From Pseudomonas sp. SDI (GTDB lineage Bacteria; Pseudomonadota; Gammaproteobacteria; Pseudomonadales; Pseudomonadaceae), in contig NZ_QETK01000001.1 in NCBI RefSeq assembly GCF_003105155.1, positions 124,001 through 188,000 of the forward strand: DNA of 64,000 nt, given 5' to 3'. This document shows, piece by piece, positions 19,397 through 28,236 of this stretch. Numbering within the stretch: the first letter of the stretch is position 1; every line of letters starts with the position of its first letter. The translations under genes were made by a program, and so were the position numbers. Below the pieces are notes generated by a model. The model did not search any database. It had not been told where the DNA came from and saw only the letters and a program-made list of their open reading frames with translations.

Positions 19397-20011
19397 TCAG
19401 AGTTCCGCGAAGTTTTTCAGAAGGCCTACGCCAAAATGGTGACTCTTCTCTGGATGGAACTGAACGCCGTACACATTATCCACGGTTACCGCACAGCTGA
19501 AGTCCAGCCCGTAAGTCGATGCGGCAGCCGCATGTTCAGCCTGTGCACACTCAAAATAGAAGGAGTGCAAAAAGTAAAACCGCGCGTCTTCTTCAAAGCC
19601 TTTGAACAACGGATTCCCGTTTACCGGCGCAACATCGTTCCAGCCCATGTGCGGCAGGGCGATATTATCCAGACCCGCTACCGAGCGGAACGAACGCACC
19701 CGGCCTGGCACCCAACCCAGCCCGGGCAACTGCCCCTCGTCACTGGTATTGGCGAGCATTTGCATGCCAACACAGATACCTAGTACCGGGATCTTGTCCT
19801 GTCGGACCATCCGATCAATCGTCTCGCGCATCCCCGAAGCATCCAAACGTTCAATCGCATGATCGAACGCGCCAACGCCAGGCAGGATCAGCTTTTCAGC
19901 GCCTTCCAGTGCCTGCGCCGTGCGGGCAACCTGCACCGGAATATGCAAACGCTTGTAAACATTCACAAAGGCCTGAATGTTGCCAAGCCCATAGTCGATA
20001 ATCGTGATCAT
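19397..20011 (-). CDS. wbuY: HisH-type glutamine amidotransferase (WbuY/HisH2)
   Basis: Class I glutaminase of 204 residues. It shows the nucleophile loop LGICVGMQML (Cys), and the His/Glu pair in VQFHPEKSH; LGNIQ and GVGAFDHA are typical HisH blocks. It releases ammonia from glutamine for the partner WbuZ. The start overlaps wbuX by 4 bases. The tie to wbuX and wbuZ, and the absence of any other his gene here, identify it as the O-antigen paralogue rather than the histidine enzyme. Confidence 0.92.
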   Translation of the reverse strand: MITIIDYGLGNIQAFVNVYKRLHIPVQVARTAQALEGAEKLILPGVGAFDHAIERLDASGMRETIDRMVRQDKIPVLGICVGMQMLANTSDEGQLPGLGWVPGRVRSFRSVAGLDNIALPHMGWNDVAPVNGNPLFKGFEEDARFYFLHSFYFECAQAEHAAAASTYGLDFSCAVTVDNVYGVQFHPEKSHHFGVGLLKNFAEL

Positions 20012-21141
20012 CTGAAAAGTCTTCTTTCCAAGCCAAGGACACTCATGACACGGGCACCAATGCCGATCATGAAACGCTTGTTCTTGTAATCATGGAATGT
20101 CTTGTTCTTGCCGTCGAAGATTGCCTGCAACTCGGGCACGCTCAGGTCAAGCTTGTTCGCCACATACTCGAACTCGGAGATGAGGAACTGCTCGTCCAGC
20201 TCAGGCTTGGCGATACGTTCCATAGCCGCTTCACGGGTCATCTGCCCGGTCATGATCAAACTGGAGAAATGCGCGCGGCGCTTTTCATAGCCAAATTTCC
20301 GAGGCATCCAGTAATCTTCATAGAAGCGGGTAAAACGCGACTCGTGGTGCTTGTGCTGGAATCGCTTCCAACCAAACAGCCGCTCCAGGGTCTCTTCTGC
20401 TTCCTGCTTGACATACGGCAGCAGGTTCAGCGGGCGCACGACCTGCATACCCAGTACATAACGGTAGTAAAGCTTGTAGGCCATCACGTCGACGATCGGG
20501 AAGCTTTTGAGCTTGCGCGAGCCAAACTGATCATGGATACCGTTGATCAGGGTCTTGTCGATGCCCGGATAGGCGCCCCACTCTTCCGGCTCGCGGCAGC
20601 ACTCGGTCGAATAGTTGCCACCGGTCAGTACGTACTTGATCTTGTGCGCTTTGGCGAACTTGTAAAGTGCCGAGAAGAACGCAGTGTCCTGTGGGATGTC
20701 CTGATCCGGTACTTGAGCCTTGAGAAAAGCCACTTGCAGACTCTTCATCTCTTCCCAGTTGATCACCTCGGTGTAGAGGTCCAGGCCGAGACCGTCAACC
20801 AGCTTCTCGATATTACCTACGGCCTGGTCAGTGTTCCAACCTGCATCGACATGGAAAAGCAGGGGGCGCAGGCCCATCTTTTCCTTGGCCACGTATGCAA
20901 GGTAAGAGCTGTCTAGACCACCACTGAGGCCGATGATGCAATCGAAATCGCGGCCCTTGCCATCGGCCTTGATACGCTTGGCAATGTTCGACAACTCGGC
21001 TTCGCCACGTGCATCGGTATGCCAATTCGGCTGGATATTGCTGCGGAAATTGGCGCAATACTCACAGCTGCCCTGAGCGTCAAAGCGAATATTGGGATCC
21101 GACGTATCCATTATGCACGTCTTGCAAATCTGGTAATGCAT
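20008..21141 (-). CDS. wbuX: N-acetyl sugar amidotransferase (WbuX/LfnA/WbpG family)
   Basis: ATP-pyrophosphatase-type amidotransferase, 377 residues. An N-terminal zinc-ribbon-like set (CKTCIMD and CEYC) is followed by the PP-loop GLSGGLDSS at about residues 67-75. It activates the acetamido carbonyl with ATP and replaces oxygen with ammonia from WbuY/WbuZ, giving an acetamidino sugar. Homologues are LfnA (P. aeruginosa O12) and WbuX (E. coli O145), both required for L-FucNAm. The adjacent L-FucNAc genes point to that product; WbpG acts on a mannuronic acid derivative in other serotypes. Confidence 0.93.
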   Translation of the reverse strand: MHYQICKTCIMDTSDPNIRFDAQGSCEYCANFRSNIQPNWHTDARGEAELSNIAKRIKADGKGRDFDCIIGLSGGLDSSYLAYVAKEKMGLRPLLFHVDAGWNTDQAVGNIEKLVDGLGLDLYTEVINWEEMKSLQVAFLKAQVPDQDIPQDTAFFSALYKFAKAHKIKYVLTGGNYSTECCREPEEWGAYPGIDKTLINGIHDQFGSRKLKSFPIVDVMAYKLYYRYVLGMQVVRPLNLLPYVKQEAEETLERLFGWKRFQHKHHESRFTRFYEDYWMPRKFGYEKRRAHFSSLIMTGQMTREAAMERIAKPELDEQFLISEFEYVANKLDLSVPELQAIFDGKNKTFHDYKNKRFMIGIGARVMSVLGLERRLFR

Positions 21142-21172
21142 GAAGCCCCCTTCAAACCTCGGATATTAACAT

Positions 21173-22318
21173 CTAAGGATGCCCCATAAACACCTGTACG
21201 GAGCGCTCATCCTTTAGAAACAGAACATTTTTCCCTAGCGCCTTGTACTCATAACCCAAGAAAGAATCATAAGAAACCATGCAGTCGCACTCGGGGAAAC
21301 ACGCGGGATCAACCACCCGGTCAGCCAGTGCGGTGAGCTGCTTCACCGAGTCCTCGTAAACATGCCGTGGGTGCAGCTTGACCACAACGAAAAAGTCCAA
21401 ATTATTCTTGACCTGCCGAAGAAAATCAATCTCGACCTGAACAAACGGTGCAGAGGAGGCAAGGAACAACACTGGCTTGTCACTCCCCATGCCCTGAAGG
21501 TCAAGTTTCGGGCGAATGATGGCTGAGCTTCGGAATTTGAAGTAGCGAGAGAACACCGCTTCAAACTCGGGATCGAAGACAAACAGACAATCAAGATCGC
21601 CAAACGCGTGGGTAAACTGCAGGTCGGCATGGATATAAGCATGCTGAATAATCGAGCAGCGGTCAGTCAAGTGCGAAGCAATGTAGCTCCAGCGCTGCAA
21701 GTTACAATCGGTAATAAAAGCCTTATCGGCCTGCGCCAGATGACTGACAAACAAGGCGTACCAACTCAGCGGCAGCACATCCAGCGCATGGAAAATCAGA
21801 TCTCGCCGCCGCACGCCGTGCAGCGGTGCATAGCAAAGAATAGCGAACAATACCCGCCAGACAATAAATAGAGCCCGAAGATAGTCCACTGCCGACAGGT
21901 AACGCAACATGCCCCATGGGCGCTTGCACTGAAAGCTTTTACGCTGATCGAAATCGTCGAACAGGTAATTAAATAGCTTCACGCTCCGGGTATTCGGCAA
22001 ACACACCGGCTCGGCCAAATCAGCCACCGACCTACGCAGCGGCAGCAGCGTAAAGAGCAAAGCCAGAATAAGGTTCAACAGTGCCGCAACAGCCAACAAC
22101 GGCAGCAATGTCAGGCGCATCCCCAACAACAACAGCAAGAATTTATTACCGTGACGCTTCCACAAGGAAAACAGCGGCATAATCTTGTACTGCGGCAATG
22201 CATCAACCCCGGGCTCCGCCGAGAGAAATTTATCTTTCAGCACACGATCGAGGCGCACTTCATTAACATACGATTCCAGCAACAGCCGGGACAGCAATAC
22301 TACTTTATTACTGGACAT
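21173..22318 (-). CDS. Unassigned membrane-associated GT-B-like protein; candidate nonulosonate transferase
   Basis: 381 residues, not recognised as a named family. Hydrophobic stretches occur near residues 58-93 and 150-167. The C-terminal half has VVKLHPRH, then SYDSFLGYEYKALGK near the end. A Lys-x-His-Pro motif followed by a Ser-rich loop and a Glu before LGK is the pattern of GT-B polymer transferases such as poly- and oligosialyltransferases and CDP-glycerol transferases. It is the only protein in the locus besides the GT4 that could transfer a sugar, so legionaminic acid transfer is inferred. It overlaps wzy by 11 bases. Confidence 0.55.
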   Translation of the reverse strand: MSSNKVVLLSRLLLESYVNEVRLDRVLKDKFLSAEPGVDALPQYKIMPLFSLWKRHGNKFLLLLLGMRLTLLPLLAVAALLNLILALLFTLLPLRRSVADLAEPVCLPNTRSVKLFNYLFDDFDQRKSFQCKRPWGMLRYLSAVDYLRALFIVWRVLFAILCYAPLHGVRRRDLIFHALDVLPLSWYALFVSHLAQADKAFITDCNLQRWSYIASHLTDRCSIIQHAYIHADLQFTHAFGDLDCLFVFDPEFEAVFSRYFKFRSSAIIRPKLDLQGMGSDKPVLFLASSAPFVQVEIDFLRQVKNNLDFFVVVKLHPRHVYEDSVKQLTALADRVVDPACFPECDCMVSYDSFLGYEYKALGKNVLFLKDERSVQVFMGHP

Positions 22319-23564
22319 GAACTTTCTCTTTCACAAACAACAAACGACTGCCGCCCCACAACATCAGATAGAAGATGACATTGAACAACGCGATCCATTG
22401 AAGCATGCTACCCCTGAACATACTCAGGAAGAACAGCAACTCACAGGTAAAAATAAAGAGAAACACCGGACCCAGCCGATAACGCAGCGAGTACAGTGCA
22501 CAGATAAACAGGGAGTAGACGAAGATAGGCACCACCCAGAACAGATAGTTACCATAATTCAAATACAACTCAGTTTCCACCGGCCACTGCTGAGTGGCCG
22601 CACCACCAAACCACTGCTTGGGGAAATAAATAGAAGTCAACCAGCGACTAATGTCATGCATGTAGTCTTCGGACGGAACACCGAAGAAAGTCAACCATTT
22701 GTTCAGCGGATATCCCATGGTCAACAAAAAGTTCGGCGGCATATCCCGAAGAATCATGTCATGAAGAAAAATGGTATTGAAGTAACTCAGAAAATATTCG
22801 AGCAACATTTCAGGCGTGCTGTAGAAACCGTTGGAACGGAAATACATTGCAAAGCTGAAGGCCAGAACGAAACCAACGAACAGCACCGCCCCCTTGAACA
22901 AGGTAAGGCGAAGCGTGGTCAACCAGGGGATACTGAAGAAGATGGCAAAGTAGAAAATACGGCTCTTGACCCCCTGAATATAAGCGCAGAACACTAGGGC
23001 AACCAGCACAAACGCGAGCAAGGTATAGCTGATGCGCCGTTGGGTCTTCCAGTAGAACCCCAGCACGAAGGCCAGAAAGTTCGAACTCATGATCAACAGG
23101 AAGTTAAGCAGACCGTAGCCTTTCTTGTTTTCCAGGTAAGTATCGCTGTAATTACTAAACCAGGCTTCGGCACCGCCAGTAACCTGAAAAAAGTACAAAC
23201 CGCCCAACAAGATCATACCGGAGAAAACGAACAGCACGAGCGGATTCACCCGATACTGCTCGAACAGGCTGACTGCAGACGAGCGCACCAACAACACCTC
23301 GAACAACCGGGTAAAGCCATAGAACAAGGTAAACACATAGGCGTAGGAGAGCACAGCCTCGTCCGAAAGTGTCGACCAGTCATTGGTCTTCCCCCACGGC
23401 AAGACATAGACCCAATCCACCCATTCAAGCACGTAAAAGAGCACACACGGGAAGACAAAGTAAAGGAAGTAACTACCGAATACGATATTCGACGGGCACA
23501 GCACCTCCTTGTTTCTGAAAACAAGGAATACTGCCAACATGAAGAACACAACCAGGAATATCAT
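22308..23564 (-). CDS. wzy: O-antigen polymerase (Wzy-like)
   Basis: Polytopic membrane protein of 418 residues with about 11-12 hydrophobic helices and a large hydrophilic loop in the C-terminal half (about residues 280-330) containing Arg and Trp, the usual shape of Wzy polymerases. Sequence identity among Wzy proteins is low, so the call rests on topology and on the place between wzx and the transferase genes. Noticeably less GC-rich than the core genes. The start is ATG at 23564; GTG at 23573 is an alternative. Confidence 0.8.
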   Translation of the reverse strand: MIFLVVFFMLAVFLVFRNKEVLCPSNIVFGSYFLYFVFPCVLFYVLEWVDWVYVLPWGKTNDWSTLSDEAVLSYAYVFTLFYGFTRLFEVLLVRSSAVSLFEQYRVNPLVLFVFSGMILLGGLYFFQVTGGAEAWFSNYSDTYLENKKGYGLLNFLLIMSSNFLAFVLGFYWKTQRRISYTLLAFVLVALVFCAYIQGVKSRIFYFAIFFSIPWLTTLRLTLFKGAVLFVGFVLAFSFAMYFRSNGFYSTPEMLLEYFLSYFNTIFLHDMILRDMPPNFLLTMGYPLNKWLTFFGVPSEDYMHDISRWLTSIYFPKQWFGGAATQQWPVETELYLNYGNYLFWVVPIFVYSLFICALYSLRYRLGPVFLFIFTCELLFFLSMFRGSMLQWIALFNVIFYLMLWGGSRLLFVKEKVHVQ

Positions 23565-23593
23565 ATGCCCCACGATTCCCTATTTTTTTGCGC

Positions 23594-24262
23594 TCAGAGA
23601 CTATCCAGCTTGCTCTTGACGGCATCAAAAACCAGTCCATTACCCATCACGTTCAAATGATGATTGTCACTTAAGAATATGTCATCTGCTGCACTGGCTG
23701 GGTAACACATCGCCAGAAAGTCGGCGGCAAAACGGGCCTTCAGCAGCTGGTTGTACTCATCTACCGACGACGCGATACACGGGTTTCTGGCCTGGTACGC
23801 AGGAGATGGCGGAGCAATCGGCACCGCCAGTATCCGGGCACCTTCGAAGGCCCTGCAAACCGCCTGCAGATTGGCCTCGAACAAGGCGGGCGGAACATAG
23901 CGAATACCCCGAGAAACAATCAGCCGGGCATAGAAGCGCTTGACCAGTCGATGCACAAAACGACTGATAAAGCCAGGCAACCGCAGCAATACAGAGAGCT
24001 CTGCCTTCTTGATTGCCCTGGGATAACAATCAACGATACCCACCTGCAACACCACAATATCGGGCTTGATTGCGCAGTAGTAATCTCGGACTAACGACAA
24101 CAACTGGTTGCTGTCCATGCCGGGCACGCTGACTACGCGAACCTTGAAACGCCCCGCACAATAATCGGCAAGCCGATACGACCAGCACTGCTCGTCATTG
24201 ATAAGCGCCGGGCTCACCCGGGGCAACCCCAGCGAATCAGTTAATACAAGTACTTTTTTCAT
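23594..24262 (-). CDS. SGNH/GDSL-type hydrolase or acyltransferase
   Basis: 222 residues beginning MKKVLVLTDSLGLPR. Block I is DSLG, block III VVLQVGIVD (usually GxND; here Asp without Asn), and block V DNHHLN supplies Asp and His. No signal peptide is evident, so it probably acts in the cytoplasm on lipid-linked or nucleotide-linked sugars, for example removing or transferring an O-acyl group. The 5' end overlaps wzx by 26 bases. The ATG at 24262 has AAGG upstream; a start five codons earlier is also open. Confidence 0.7.
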   Translation of the reverse strand: MKKVLVLTDSLGLPRVSPALINDEQCWSYRLADYCAGRFKVRVVSVPGMDSNQLLSLVRDYYCAIKPDIVVLQVGIVDCYPRAIKKAELSVLLRLPGFISRFVHRLVKRFYARLIVSRGIRYVPPALFEANLQAVCRAFEGARILAVPIAPPSPAYQARNPCIASSVDEYNQLLKARFAADFLAMCYPASAADDIFLSDNHHLNVMGNGLVFDAVKSKLDSL

Positions 24263-25487
24263 GACTGCCTTGAACACGGATTCTTTTGAACAGAACCGCT
24301 ACCAACGCACCGACAAGGAGCGCATTGAGCAGCGGAAGAAAAACGATAAACGACGTTCCCGTGAACAGACGACCGAAGACGAACGACAGGCCGAGTCCGA
24401 CAACCATCAACCCTAAGTAAGCCACCGCCAGTACTTTTTCCAGGCGCTGCGCCAGATAAAAATTACAGACGAAGCCCAAACAGATTAACATCGTTTTCAA
24501 TAGCAGCATGGAGACAAGAATCTCTACCAACGCCCAATCAAATCGCCCCACCAACTGCAAGAACACCATGATCGCCAGCACAAATACCATCATCACACCC
24601 GACAGATACCCGGTGTACTTAATCATCATACTTTGGAAATCACCATCAGCCGCATTCTCGCCACTAAAGCGTTTGAGCAGGCCCGGGGTAAAGTAATAAA
24701 GAACCGACGTCATCCCCAGGAAATATATGTTCGTTAGAACATCAATGTACTGAAAATCCGCCCGAACCCTTTCCACGGCCCCCAATACGTTCAGCACCAA
24801 CCGATCCGAGGTGAGCACGACCACCAGGCCGCTCGCCATCAAGAACATATATTTGGACGCGCTCAGCACCTTCCAAAACAGCTTGATATCTTCACTACGG
24901 TCGTTGCTGGAAATATTGAGTTTTCGCCAACAATAGACAAAAAACGAGAACACCACGACGAACGCGGCAAAACTCCACGCGCCGAAAAACTGGATTTCCA
25001 GAGCATGCCCCTTAAACAGCCAGAGCACCAACCCGAAGCTGACAAAGAATGTACCGGCCCAGGTAACATTGAGCGTATTCAGGTGCATGTCCATCCCCAA
25101 AAGGCGGAATACCGTCTGGCATGCCGTTTTCAAGTGATTGACTCCACCAATGAACAAGCCGGCCATCAGGTAGAAACGCTCACGGCAGATAAACGCGGCA
25201 AGCATCAGTAACAGGGCGATCACCGCCGAGAACCAGACCTCAAGGCGCAAAATGCGCTCTTTCCCCTCTACCGTACTGCTGATGGCACCATCGCGAATCG
25301 CTCCATTATGAAATCCCAGCGCTAGAAACGTACTGTAGGAAATCACGATGAAGGCAATACTCGAGTCAGCCAACACCTGCTGACTTGCCATGTTGGTGAA
25401 ATACAAGGTCAGCAGCGCGACCAGCGAAAACTCGCTGTAGGTTGCCAACACGTATCTGACAGCACCTGCCAAGCCCTCTTTCCTCAT
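24237..25487 (-). CDS. wzx: O-antigen flippase (Wzx-like)
   Basis: Polytopic membrane protein of 416 residues with roughly 12 helices, starting EGLAGAVRYVLATYSEFSL. Size and helix pattern match the MOP-superfamily exporters that flip undecaprenyl-linked O-units across the inner membrane. It is in the same transcription unit as wzy, separated only by the SGNH gene. Assignment as flippase and not polymerase rests on the even helix spacing without a large external loop and on its length. Confidence 0.82.
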   Translation of the reverse strand: MRKEGLAGAVRYVLATYSEFSLVALLTLYFTNMASQQVLADSSIAFIVISYSTFLALGFHNGAIRDGAISSTVEGKERILRLEVWFSAVIALLLMLAAFICRERFYLMAGLFIGGVNHLKTACQTVFRLLGMDMHLNTLNVTWAGTFFVSFGLVLWLFKGHALEIQFFGAWSFAAFVVVFSFFVYCWRKLNISSNDRSEDIKLFWKVLSASKYMFLMASGLVVVLTSDRLVLNVLGAVERVRADFQYIDVLTNIYFLGMTSVLYYFTPGLLKRFSGENAADGDFQSMMIKYTGYLSGVMMVFVLAIMVFLQLVGRFDWALVEILVSMLLLKTMLICLGFVCNFYLAQRLEKVLAVAYLGLMVVGLGLSFVFGRLFTGTSFIVFLPLLNALLVGALVAVLFKRIRVQGSHEKSTCIN

Positions 25488-25520
25488 GATGAGGAAACTC
25501 CTTGGTACCCCATCACAAGA

Positions 25521-26459
25521 TCACGCATAGCCGGCAATACGCGCATACAGACGGCTGTTCTCGAGATGCTCGGCCAGCGGGCAAAGGCCCGCCTGGTTAC
25601 CCGTAAGGAAGTGCTCCACTTGCAGGTACAGCCCAGGCTTGTACTCACTGTCCAGTGTGGCGTCGACCTCAACCGGCGCAACGGCAACACTGTTCAGCAC
25701 CTGCACCTGGAGTTTTTCCAGCGGTTTGAAGATGAACCGGCGCTTACGGGTAAGCACCTCCACAACCCAGCGGCCCGGCGCTTCCCAGTCGCCCGAGTAA
25801 GAGAACAGGGCACCCTCGTGGGTTTCGCCGGCTCCCGTGAAACGCGCCGCCCGGTTATGCCAATCCAGCGTACCGGACGTAAAGGTACTCAGCTGGCGTG
25901 GACGCCCACCCAGGTAAAAGGCAAGATCGGTCACATGCGTGGTATTGGCGAAGAACCAGTTCTCCTTCACCCCATCCGCTTTTGGGATAGCCCTGATCGT
26001 GTCCGACCACTCAGTGATCTCGAAAGCGAAGCTGGTCACGCCACCATCTTCCTCGATCAACTCACGCGCCTTGAGCACGGAAGACAGGAACCGACGATTG
26101 TAAGCGATGTAGATGGATGCACCCGCCGCATCCGCGCGCTGCTTCAGACGCTCAATAGACTCCAACGTGAGGCCGCCAGGCTTTTCGATCAGCAGGTGCT
26201 TGACGCCCTTCTCCAGCAGATAAGTGCTGGTATGTTCCAATTGCTCGACACTAACCGCAACGATTGCAAACTGTATCGCAGGGTGCTCCCCTTCAAAATA
26301 AGCCTCAATCCCGCCCTGCGTAGGCTGCACACCGACAGCTGCATGGAAGGCTGCAGCCGATTGCGCGCTACGCCCAACGACCTGGAAAGGCCTGCCCATG
26401 CCGTTGAGTACGTTGGCATATTGAACGGCCATTGGGCCGGCACCGACTAATAGAATCAT
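25521..26459 (-). CDS. Gfo/Idh/MocA-family oxidoreductase (first of a pair)
   Basis: NAD(P)-dependent sugar oxidoreductase of 312 residues. The Rossmann motif is LLVGAGPMAVQ, the conserved lysine motif is intact (IEKPGG), and NTTHVTDLAFYLGG carries the family His. It is shorter than typical members (about 340). It lies 11 bases after the second Gfo/Idh/MocA gene and before wzx. It is not part of the known legionaminic acid gene set; a tailoring step on the nonulosonate or on L-FucNAm is possible. ATG at 26459 preferred over TTG two codons upstream. Confidence 0.82.
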   Translation of the reverse strand: MILLVGAGPMAVQYANVLNGMGRPFQVVGRSAQSAAAFHAAVGVQPTQGGIEAYFEGEHPAIQFAIVAVSVEQLEHTSTYLLEKGVKHLLIEKPGGLTLESIERLKQRADAAGASIYIAYNRRFLSSVLKARELIEEDGGVTSFAFEITEWSDTIRAIPKADGVKENWFFANTTHVTDLAFYLGGRPRQLSTFTSGTLDWHNRAARFTGAGETHEGALFSYSGDWEAPGRWVVEVLTRKRRFIFKPLEKLQVQVLNSVAVAPVEVDATLDSEYKPGLYLQVEHFLTGNQAGLCPLAEHLENSRLYARIAGYA

Positions 26460-26470
26460 GATCAAGTCAC

Positions 26471-27448
26471 TCAGGTAATCGGGCAGCGCGTGTAAGCGCC
26501 GCCATCGTGCTCATTGAAGAATGCAAGCAGCGCTCGCAGGAAGGGCGCATGCAGGGCAGCCGACTCTTCAAAGGTGGTCAACTCGCAAGTGCCGTGACGA
26601 TAGATCGACTCGGCAACTCGGTGAGACAACTGACTTTGATACAGAACCGAGAATGGCAGGGACTCGAGCGCACCGCTTTCCTTATCCTGTAGTTCACATT
26701 GGCCAGCCGCCTCATTGATTGAGACCCGGTACCTTTCAGTCTCGATTTCCAGCAGCAGAGGCACTTGCGACATGCTGGCGTGAGAAGTCAGTGCGAACTC
26801 GCAGCCCTGTGCATGCCCTGCCAGGGTGCCCGTGATTTCCTTGTACCCTGCGCGCTTGCTTTCGATGACCGCCTGGTCCAGGCCGGAAACATCTGGCTGG
26901 AAGGTCTTACTACCACAGAGGAAAGCCCAGAGGTCGATGAAGTGAATGGCGTTGCACGCCAGCCCCCACTGCTCACCCTGCACCCGCAAGGCAAGTTGCT
27001 GCTGCGCATGCAGACGTTCACGCAATAGCGCATAAGCCGGGAACATTCGCCGAGGGCAGTTGACCCAGACATGACATCCAGCACGTGAGAACAGTTGCTG
27101 TGCAGCATCCAGTTGCGCTTCCGACTGGAACAGGACCTTCTCCAGCAGCAGGTTTTTCACCGTCAGTTGCGCGAGCATGTCCACCAGCAACTGCAAACGG
27201 CAATCGGCATTGGTAGCAACGATACAAAAGTCGACCACATTCTTTACCTGGCTCATATCGGTAAAGAAATCGATAGCGCGAATGGACGAAGACTTTTCAA
27301 CCTGCGCCCAGCGCTCTTTTGCCCGCTCCAGCGAAGCCTCGAACGGATCGACAACCTGAATGGCGATATCAGCAAAATCTGCAAGCGCGAGGGCCTGAAG
27401 ATGACGACTGCCGAGCTGCCCGGCACCCACGAGAAGAATATTGAACAT
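26471..27448 (-). CDS. Gfo/Idh/MocA-family oxidoreductase with altered EKP motif
   Basis: 325 residues with the Rossmann motif LLVGAGQLGSRHLQAL. The usual EKP motif reads LLLEKVLF: the Lys is kept but Pro is replaced by Val. CNAIHFIDLWAFLCG carries the family His. It is in tandem with the gene at 25521, so the two may form a hetero-oligomer or do consecutive steps. Neither function is known. Sits directly downstream of ptmA in the nonulosonate gene block. Confidence 0.8.
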   Translation of the reverse strand: MFNILLVGAGQLGSRHLQALALADFADIAIQVVDPFEASLERAKERWAQVEKSSSIRAIDFFTDMSQVKNVVDFCIVATNADCRLQLLVDMLAQLTVKNLLLEKVLFQSEAQLDAAQQLFSRAGCHVWVNCPRRMFPAYALLRERLHAQQQLALRVQGEQWGLACNAIHFIDLWAFLCGSKTFQPDVSGLDQAVIESKRAGYKEITGTLAGHAQGCEFALTSHASMSQVPLLLEIETERYRVSINEAAGQCELQDKESGALESLPFSVLYQSQLSHRVAESIYRHGTCELTTFEESAALHAPFLRALLAFFNEHDGGAYTRCPIT

Positions 27449-27474
27449 AAAGAATCACTTTATCCAGGCAGGGA

Positions 27475-28236
27475 TTACAGGCTGAAGCCATCATCAACAA
27501 CGATGTTTTGACCATTCACATATTGGGCATGATCAGACAGCAGGAAGACAATGGAGCCGATAACATCTTTGATATCGAGCATGCCTTTACCCAAGGTATT
27601 TTCCTTGTAGCGTTCAAGGAAACGCTCTGGCTGATGATCGAAAATCCCGCCCGGACTTACGCAGTTGGAGCGGAACTGGCTGTTGGCAACGTAGCTGCTC
27701 AGGTATTTGCTGAGGTGGATCAGCGCCGACTTGATTGCAGCGTACTCCACTGGCATGGTCATCGGCGTATCGGCATACACTTCAAATTTTGGGGCAACGA
27801 CCCCATAAATCGAGGAAATATTGACCAGAGAAAACGGCCGCTGAACCCGCTGGAAGTACTTCGCGCACTGCTGCATAAACAGGAACGACGACCCCAGGTG
27901 CAGGGAAACGTTCTCGTTGAAGTCGGCCAAGGTCACATCAAAAAGCTTGGCACCGTAGCGCTTGTTTCTCGGGTAGGTGCAGTTCACTGCCCCATCGAGC
28001 TCTCCCAGCGCCCCGAAGAATGAATCGACCGCTGCCACGTCGTTCAGATCGAGGGAAACACGAGTCAACAACGGATTGTCCTGCTCGATGCCTTGCTGCC
28101 GCAGCCGCTCGTTCATCAGCGACTCATCGATATCTGCGGCAATGACATGGGCACCTTCCCCGAGCAACGCCGCACTCAGGGTACTGCCCAGCAACCCGCC
28201 AGCCCCTGCAACCAGAATGCGCTTATCCTTCAACAT
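27475..28236 (-). CDS. ptmA: SDR oxidoreductase, PtmA-like
   Basis: Short-chain dehydrogenase of 253 residues. VAGAGGLLGSTL is the cofactor motif, NISSIYG gives the Ser, EYAAIKSA the catalytic Tyr and Lys, and SPGGI follows. Order and family match Campylobacter ptmA, which follows ptmB in the legionaminic acid region (ptmE-ptmF-ptmB-ptmA). There PtmA and PtmF are linked to supply of the early GlcN precursor. The ATG at 28236 overlaps legF by 14 bases; a longer version with 20 extra residues has no similarity. Confidence 0.82.
   Translation of the reverse strand: MLKDKRILVAGAGGLLGSTLSAALLGEGAHVIAADIDESLMNERLRQQGIEQDNPLLTRVSLDLNDVAAVDSFFGALGELDGAVNCTYPRNKRYGAKLFDVTLADFNENVSLHLGSSFLFMQQCAKYFQRVQRPFSLVNISSIYGVVAPKFEVYADTPMTMPVEYAAIKSALIHLSKYLSSYVANSQFRSNCVSPGGIFDHQPERFLERYKENTLGKGMLDIKDVIGSIVFLLSDHAQYVNGQNIVVDDGFSL

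Noticed and set aside
18613..20011. hisF and hisH as histidine biosynthesis genes
   Set aside because: No other his genes, HisF lacks Asp11, and both are joined to wbuX.
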